A program made the position numbers and the translations under genes. A stretch of DNA of 26,881 bases, taken from the NCBI GenBank assembly GCA_000434935.1, contig FR882187.1:1-26881 (forward strand), given 5' to 3'. This document shows, one piece after another, positions 22,418-26,881 of this stretch. Positions within the stretch are counted from its first letter, which is position 1. Each line of letters starts with the position of its first letter. The notes below the pieces were generated by a model. It did no database searches and was not told where the DNA came from. It saw only the letters and a list, made by a program, of their open reading frames with translations. This stretch comes from Bacteroides sp. CAG:709. Lineage in GTDB: Bacteria > Bacteroidota > Bacteroidia > Bacteroidales > UBA932.

Positions 22418-23551
22418 TCACTCAAGGACATAGTCGGTGACGTTGCGGAGGCCGGGTATGCCGAAGTAGGATTCCACTATGTTGCCTTTCAGATATACCT
22501 TGCGTTTCAGGTTTTCGGGATTGTCGGCAAGGTTCAGGGCGTCGCGGATGTCCCCTTTCGGAAGACTGACGGAAAGGCACGACTCTTTGTCGGATACAGA
22601 GGTCCTGCCGGCAATCGCGATATTCGTATCGGAAGAAAACGGCTCGTCGAATGATATGGAAGCGGATGTCATGTCCCCACCGACGATGTAGCCATAAACC
22701 CAGACGCCATCCGCTCCGACCTCCGATTTCGCCTGCGTCACGTTATATGCGGTCTTATAGGTGTTGCCGGAAGCGTTTCCCGATGAAGTTCCGCCCGACG
22801 ACGATCCCCCGCCGATTACATAATTATCATACAGCCAAGTCCTGGATGTATCCACGTCTATATGTATCCTGCCTTCGGAAGACGACTGTGCAGGCGACGG
22901 AGCGGAAACATTGACAGTCAACACTTGTCTGGCTTTCAATGTCTTGGTAAACAACGTCTTGTCTGTTCCGGCATTGTTCAGGACAAGGGACACTTTGCCG
23001 GGGTTGAAGTAGGCTATCCGCTTTTCCGAATACCCGTACATGAGCTTGCCGTCTGAAGATTTCAGGAACAGGACGCCGTCAGGATAGCTTTTGAGGAAAT
23101 TTGAAGCCACCTTGAGACGAAGCCCGGCATTGACCTGCTCACAAGAGAGATATACATCTGACACTTTGCCAGATTTCACTACCACGCATTGCTCATCGCC
23201 GTAAAGCGGGGCGGAGAAAGCCGGCTTGGTGAATTTCCCAGAGCGCACCGATATGTTATAGGTGCCCGATTTGACCAATAGCTTTTCAGGAGAATCCCCA
23301 TACTTTCCGTCATATACGGTTTCGCCGCCGGAACCGGTAATTTTCAGCAGGAACTCGCTGGTATCCGGTATGTTTTCGGTCGCCTTGGTCTGTTGATAGG
23401 AGTATTCCGAAAAATGAATGCAAAGAGTTCCTTCTCCTCCTTCAGCATCCAGCTGAACCCGTCGGCATGAGACGGGGATGACAATCATTGACAAATAAAT
23501 GAGCCCGCAGGCCAGCTGCGCCACCACATCGGGAAAAATAGTTTTATTCAT
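22418..23551 (-). CDS. DUF4493-like lipoprotein with C-terminal OB-like (DUF6359-like) domain
   Basis: 377 residues from the ATG at 23551. A longer reading from 23635 is rejected because its start overlaps a -7 box and lacks a signal peptide. The N-terminus has a hydrophobic stretch and Cys29 in VIPVSC; Pro at -3 makes it an imperfect lipobox. Residues about 35-245 fit DUF4493 (GEGTLCIHFSEYSY, KITGSGGETVYDG, SGTYNISVRSG, PAFSAPLYGD). A Ser/Gly linker (about 248-268) leads to a domain with YNVTQAKSEVGADGVWVYGY, VYLKGNIVESYFGIPGLRNV, resembling the OB-like DUF6359. Probably outer-membrane attached; role unknown. It is transcribed alone; DUF4160 follows 57 nt later with its own promoter. Confidence 0.72.
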   Translation of the reverse strand: MNKTIFPDVVAQLACGLIYLSMIVIPVSCRRVQLDAEGGEGTLCIHFSEYSYQQTKATENIPDTSEFLLKITGSGGETVYDGKYGDSPEKLLVKSGTYNISVRSGKFTKPAFSAPLYGDEQCVVVKSGKVSDVYLSCEQVNAGLRLKVASNFLKSYPDGVLFLKSSDGKLMYGYSEKRIAYFNPGKVSLVLNNAGTDKTLFTKTLKARQVLTVNVSAPSPAQSSSEGRIHIDVDTSRTWLYDNYVIGGGSSSGGTSSGNASGNTYKTAYNVTQAKSEVGADGVWVYGYIVGGDMTSASISFDEPFSSDTNIAIAGRTSVSDKESCLSVSLPKGDIRDALNLADNPENLKRKVYLKGNIVESYFGIPGLRNVTDYVLE

Positions 23552-23632
23552 GATTCTGATAGTATTTGTTTTGGCGGCGAATGTATCGGAATTTCCGAAA
23601 ACTCCATTAAAAAAACATAAAAATCCGTGTGA

Positions 23633-23640
23633 CAAATTTA
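23633..23640 (-). promoter_or_regulatory. -7 box of the DUF4493-like gene
   Basis: TAAATTTG on the minus strand, exact match, about 80 nt before the ATG at 23551. No good -33 box is seen. A second near-match, TACATTCG, lies closer to the start. Confidence 0.4.
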
Positions 23641-23745
23641 TAACACAAAATAATTTGGATTAATTTTATGATTCTTAACTGAAGTCTGCAAAGTATTCAT
23701 TAGATTACCGTTTTTTTCCATCGGTAAAAACCCACGATTTTATAC

Positions 23746-23786
23746 AAAAATTCACGGGGCCGCCGCAATCGCTGCGACTTGCCCCG
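23746..23786 (-). terminator. GC-rich terminator of uvrD (possible small-RNA 3' end)
   Basis: Minus-strand CGGGGC (23786-23781) pairs with GCCCCG (23760-23755); inside, CGCA/TGCG forms a second stem (23764-23767/23773-23776). TTTTT follows at 23750-23746. It stands out from AT-rich surroundings. A TATATTTG -7 box at 23825-23832 on the same strand, between the uvrD stop and this hairpin, would yield an RNA of about 75 nt. Confidence 0.7.
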
Positions 23787-23824
23787 CTACTTAACCTAAA
23801 CTTAAACTATGAAAAACTTCGTTG

Positions 23825-23832
23825 CAAATATA
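23825..23832 (-). promoter_or_regulatory. -7-like box after uvrD
   Basis: TATATTTG on the minus strand, an exact TAnnTTTG match just after the uvrD stop, without a convincing -33 box. It may drive a short RNA ending at the hairpin at 23746-23786. Confidence 0.35.
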
Positions 23833-23839
23833 ACACTTT

Positions 23840-26320
23840 TTATTTAATTGTTTTATCTACACGAATTTTAGCATATTTAAGCAGTAATATTTTTTCACCG
23901 AAAGAATCGAACAATATCTTGGCTTTCAAATCCATCCCGGTTCCTGTAATCTGCCGGATAACGCCAAAGCCGAATCTATTGTGCTCGATACGCTGTCCGA
24001 CTTTCAGTTCCAACACCGATACCGGAGAAAAATCAGCATCCGGCGTACGTGGAGCGGCAGACACTGGTTTTCTGTCAGGTACCGCTGCCGGCCTCAACGG
24101 ACGTCCGGTAACAGGTGACACCGGGGCTGCACGTTTTTCAGTAACTACGGCACCGGATGTGCCATATCTGTTGTTGTATGCAGTCTCACGGGAACGTCCA
24201 CCGCCGGAATTGCCGACATTGAAACGAGAGCCGAAACCGCGGAAACCGCCGGAATCCGGCACCGACACGACCTCATCATCCGATATAGGGTTGTCCACAT
24301 ACCGTCTGTCAATTTCTTTCACGAAGCGGCTCGGAGAATTCTGTTCATGCTTTCCGTTACGCATTCTAGTCGCCGCAAATGACAGATTCACAGCCACTTT
24401 CGCCCTAGTAAGAGCCACATAGAACAGCCTTCGTTCTTCCTCTATCTGAACAGGATCGGAAAACATTCCGCCGGAAGGGAAAATATTTTCCTCCATACCT
24501 GCCACATATACATAAGGGAACTCCAGACCTTTGGACGAATGCACCGTCATCATCGTAATCTTATTGGAAACGTCCTCATCATCAGACACATCCACGGCAC
24601 TAAGGAGAGATACGTCCTCCAAGAAATCGCCCAATGTAACCAGCGGCAATTCGCTGTCCTGTATCGCTTCCACATCCTCGGCACTCCCCTCCGCCAGCAG
24701 TTCTTCCCGGTATTGGTTCTGCCTGTCCTCGACAAAACTCTGCACGCTGTTCAGCAGTTCCTCAATATTCGCCGCACGGGATTGACTTTCAATGGAATTG
24801 TCATTCTTGAATGAAGCATAAAGTCCGGACTGCTTGGAAAGCATGTCCGCTACAGTGAACGCATCTTCTTTCGTCAATGCAGCATTGGCCATGGCCATCA
24901 TATTCTTGAACGCCATGATTCTGCCGGCAGCAGCGGACTTTATGCCGGCCGACTCCAGAATTGTCGGTTCACAAGCATTGAAAAGTGATAATCCGCGCGA
25001 GCGGGCAGCATTGACAAGAGCCTCCTCGGATGTCGCGCCGATTCCTCTTGCGGGGGTATTGAGCACGCGGCGGAATGACTCGTCGTCATTCGGATTGACC
25101 GCGAGTTTCAGGTACGCCATCATGTCCTTCACCTCGGCTCTTTCGAAGAAAGAATTGCCGGAGTAGATCTGGTACGGGAGATTCCGCTTGCGCAATGCCT
25201 CCTCGATTGCACGCGACTGGGAATTCGTCCTGTACAGGATTGCAAAGTCCTGATACTGACAATGATCCTTTTCCATTCGGGCGATGATTGATGAGGCTAT
25301 GAGGAGGGCTTCTTCCTGCTCCGTATATGCCTTGATCAAATGGATCTTGTCCCCTTCCGGTCCCTTGGAAAAGCATGTTTTCGGGATTCGGGAAGAGTTT
25401 TTCTCGATTACCGAGTTCGCGGCATCCACGATTACCTGCGTCGACCTGTAGTTCTGCTCCAGACGGAACAGCTTGCAGTCCGGATAATCCTTCCTGAAGT
25501 TCAGGATATTCTCGATCCTGGCGCCGCGGAATGCATAAATCGACTGGGAATCATCCCCGACGACACAGATGTTGCGATGGAATTGGCTCAACTTCTTCAG
25601 AATCAGATATTGGGCCGAATTGGTATCCTGGTACTCGTCCACGAGAATATAGTCGAACCGGGATGCGATGTCTTTCAGCGCGGCAGGATTGTCACGGAAC
25701 AATATGTTCATGTTCAGCAAGATATCGTCGAAATCCATCACGCCGGCCTGCTTGCATTTCGCCGCATAGAGCATATAGATGTTGCAGATTTCAGGCTTCT
25801 TCGCATGGGTGTCATTGATGATAGCCTGGGCATCCTTTTTATATACCTCCGGCGTGACGAGGTTGTTTTTCGCCATGGATATGCGGCCGAGCACATCCTT
25901 CGGCTTGTAGACCTTGTCGTCAAGTTTCAATTCCTTCAGGCACGACTTTATGGCACTGATGGAATCACTGGTATCATAGATTGTAAATCCGGAAGGATAT
26001 CCGAGGCATTCTGCATATTCTCTCAAGAAACGGATGAAAACCGAGTGGAACGTCCCCATGTACAGACGACGGGCCTTGCGGTCCCCTACCATTGCGGCAA
26101 TTCTCTCTTTCATCTCAACAGCAGCTTTCTTGGTGAATGTCAATGCCAGAATCCTGTCAGGCTCTCCACCGTTTTCCAGGATATAGGCGATCCTGCCCGT
26201 AAGAACCCTGGTTTTTCCCGCTCCCGCGCCGGCAACTATGAGTACCGGCCCCTCTGTCTGGCTCACTGCAGCTCTCTGCTGACCATCAAGCCCCTCTAAT
26301 ATAGCACGATTGTTTTCCAT
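23840..26320 (-). CDS. uvrD: UvrD/PcrA-type superfamily 1A DNA helicase
   Basis: 826 residues, a 3'-5' ATP-dependent helicase of nucleotide-excision and mismatch repair and replication-fork maintenance. Visible motifs: Q-motif LDGQQRAAV (11-19), Walker A GAGAGKT (31-37), LTFTKKAAVEM (60-70), Walker B VDEYQD (227-232), GDDSQSIYAFRGA (255-267), LEQNYRS (287-293), TVHSSKGLEF and FYVALTRAK. A Ser/Gly/Arg-rich linker precedes a C-terminal Tudor-like domain (VGQRIEHNRFGFGVI ... KILFDSFGEK) typical of PcrA and involved in RNA polymerase contact. It is somewhat longer than E. coli UvrD (720), owing to the linker. It is divergent from nqrA and followed by a GC-rich terminator. Confidence 0.95.
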   Translation of the reverse strand: MENNRAILEGLDGQQRAAVSQTEGPVLIVAGAGAGKTRVLTGRIAYILENGGEPDRILALTFTKKAAVEMKERIAAMVGDRKARRLYMGTFHSVFIRFLREYAECLGYPSGFTIYDTSDSISAIKSCLKELKLDDKVYKPKDVLGRISMAKNNLVTPEVYKKDAQAIINDTHAKKPEICNIYMLYAAKCKQAGVMDFDDILLNMNILFRDNPAALKDIASRFDYILVDEYQDTNSAQYLILKKLSQFHRNICVVGDDSQSIYAFRGARIENILNFRKDYPDCKLFRLEQNYRSTQVIVDAANSVIEKNSSRIPKTCFSKGPEGDKIHLIKAYTEQEEALLIASSIIARMEKDHCQYQDFAILYRTNSQSRAIEEALRKRNLPYQIYSGNSFFERAEVKDMMAYLKLAVNPNDDESFRRVLNTPARGIGATSEEALVNAARSRGLSLFNACEPTILESAGIKSAAAGRIMAFKNMMAMANAALTKEDAFTVADMLSKQSGLYASFKNDNSIESQSRAANIEELLNSVQSFVEDRQNQYREELLAEGSAEDVEAIQDSELPLVTLGDFLEDVSLLSAVDVSDDEDVSNKITMMTVHSSKGLEFPYVYVAGMEENIFPSGGMFSDPVQIEEERRLFYVALTRAKVAVNLSFAATRMRNGKHEQNSPSRFVKEIDRRYVDNPISDDEVVSVPDSGGFRGFGSRFNVGNSGGGRSRETAYNNRYGTSGAVVTEKRAAPVSPVTGRPLRPAAVPDRKPVSAAPRTPDADFSPVSVLELKVGQRIEHNRFGFGVIRQITGTGMDLKAKILFDSFGEKILLLKYAKIRVDKTIK

Positions 26321-26394
26321 AATGGGAGCGAAATTACGAAAATTTTCAGTATATTCGCGCCGGAAATCCGAAATACTATTAAAGGTTACCTATA
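26321..26394. promoter_or_regulatory. Divergent uvrD/nqrA control region with a palindrome
   Basis: This 74-bp gap must hold both divergent promoters. A minus-strand TAATTTCG (26329-26336) and a plus-strand TATATTCG (26350-26357) each match the -7 consensus at 7 of 8. Between them lies a perfect 10-bp palindrome GAAAATTTTC (26338-26347). No good -33 box is found for either. Confidence 0.35.
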
Positions 26395-26881
26395 ATGTCA
26401 AACAACATCGATTTGAAAGGAGGGCTGAACATTCCTATTTCCGGAACAGCGGCCCAGAAAACCAAGAAGACTGTCGTGCCTGACGTTATCGCTGTGAAAC
26501 CTACTGATTTCAAGGGGCTTATTCCTAGGCTTCTTGTAAAGGAAGGCGATAAGGTTCTGGCAGGTTCACCTGTCTTGGCGGACAAAAAGAATCCTGACAT
26601 CCTCTTCACGTCTCCGGTAAGCGGAACCGTGACAGAAATCGTCAGAGGAGAAAAAAGGAAGTTGCTTGAGGTAAGAATCAAGGCTGACGCTCAGCAGGAA
26701 TTCGTCGATTTCGGCGTACACAAGCCATCAGAAATGGCTGCTGCCGACATCAAGGCGCTTCTGCTTCAGAGCGGTCTTTGGCCTTCTCTTATCCAGAGGC
26801 CGTACGGCATCCTCGCGGATCCGGCAATCTCGCCTAAAGCCATCTTCGTATCAGCATTTACAACCGCTCCGCTTGCGGCTG
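26395..26881 (+). CDS. nqrA: Na+-translocating NADH:quinone reductase subunit A, N-terminal part (runs off the right edge)
   Basis: The first 162 codons of NqrA, the cytoplasm-facing subunit of the Na+-NQR respiratory complex, which oxidises NADH, reduces quinone and exports sodium. The start MSNNIDLKGGLNIPISGTA, the lipoyl/barrel-hybrid-like region DVIAVKPTDFKGLIPRLLV, VKEGDKVLAGSPVLADK, SPVSGTVTEIVRGEKRKLLE, and IQRPYGILADP followed by PKAIFVSAFTTAPLAA match the family closely. It is the only plus-strand protein gene seen, and nqrB-F presumably follow beyond the edge. Confidence 0.95.
   Translation, partial: MSNNIDLKGGLNIPISGTAAQKTKKTVVPDVIAVKPTDFKGLIPRLLVKEGDKVLAGSPVLADKKNPDILFTSPVSGTVTEIVRGEKRKLLEVRIKADAQQEFVDFGVHKPSEMAAADIKALLLQSGLWPSLIQRPYGILADPAISPKAIFVSAFTTAPLAA

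Noticed and set aside
23809..23847. 12-codon plus-strand ORF starting MKNFVANITL
   Set aside because: Too short, antisense to the uvrD 3' region, and overlaps a better-supported promoter box and hairpin on the other strand.
25340..26299. 319-codon plus-strand ORF
   Set aside because: Antisense shadow of uvrD.

Overview
The window looks like a chromosomal segment of a member of the Bacteroidota, most likely order Bacteroidales. The reasons are a SusC/SusD pair, a BACON lipoprotein, fimbrillin-like (DUF6562-like) lipoproteins, a DUF3575 outer-membrane protein, the start of a Na+-NQR operon, and repeated use of the Bacteroidetes promoter signature (TTTG-like -33 box, about 19-21 nt, then TAnnTTTG at -7) with few Shine-Dalgarno sequences. 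Every protein gene except nqrA at the right edge is on the minus strand, so transcription runs from high to low coordinates. I see no insertion sequence, integrase, CRISPR array or rRNA.

Layout from left to right. (1) 1-902: the 5' part of tldD, overlapped by ATGA with an upstream zeta-toxin/COG4185-like P-loop kinase. (2) 903-1846: about 940 nt without a credible gene. It holds a G-run tandem duplication, two copies (92% identical) of a 100-bp element each with two AAAACGTTTT palindromes 50 bp apart, and a polypurine ACAGAG-type tract between them. (3) 1847-8892: a four-gene surface operon made of a DUF3575 outer-membrane protein and three consecutive lipoproteins sharing an N-terminal DUF6562-like domain, two of which carry long beta-helix-like C-terminal regions. 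It is preceded by a 159-nt imperfect inverted repeat that should fold as one long rod, just downstream of a -7 box, so it is a candidate ncRNA or structured leader. (4) 9210-11462: purB and folP, each with its own promoter. (5) 11561-21415: a four-gene outer-membrane uptake operon (calcineurin-like phosphoesterase lipoprotein, SusC, SusD, BACON lipoprotein) with a full consensus promoter and a strong terminator. (6) 21536-21611: tRNA-Gly(CCC) with its own promoter and terminator. (7) 21691-22360: a DUF4160 protein and a DUF2442/NE0471-like protein with HTH, overlapping, with a palindrome inside the promoter spacer. (8) 22418-23551: a DUF4493-like lipoprotein. (9) 23840-26320: uvrD/pcrA helicase followed by a GC-rich terminator. 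(10) 26395 to the edge: nqrA, divergent from uvrD.

How the parts fit: the two large operons are cell-envelope systems, one probably assembling or displaying surface adhesins and one importing a ligand after phosphoester cleavage. They are interleaved with housekeeping genes for purine, folate, DNA repair, tRNA and respiration. The most novel-looking items are the rod-shaped RNA element at 8931-9089, the operator-like palindrome of the DUF4160/DUF2442 module, the zeta-kinase/tldD coupling, and the repeat cluster at 1052-1734.
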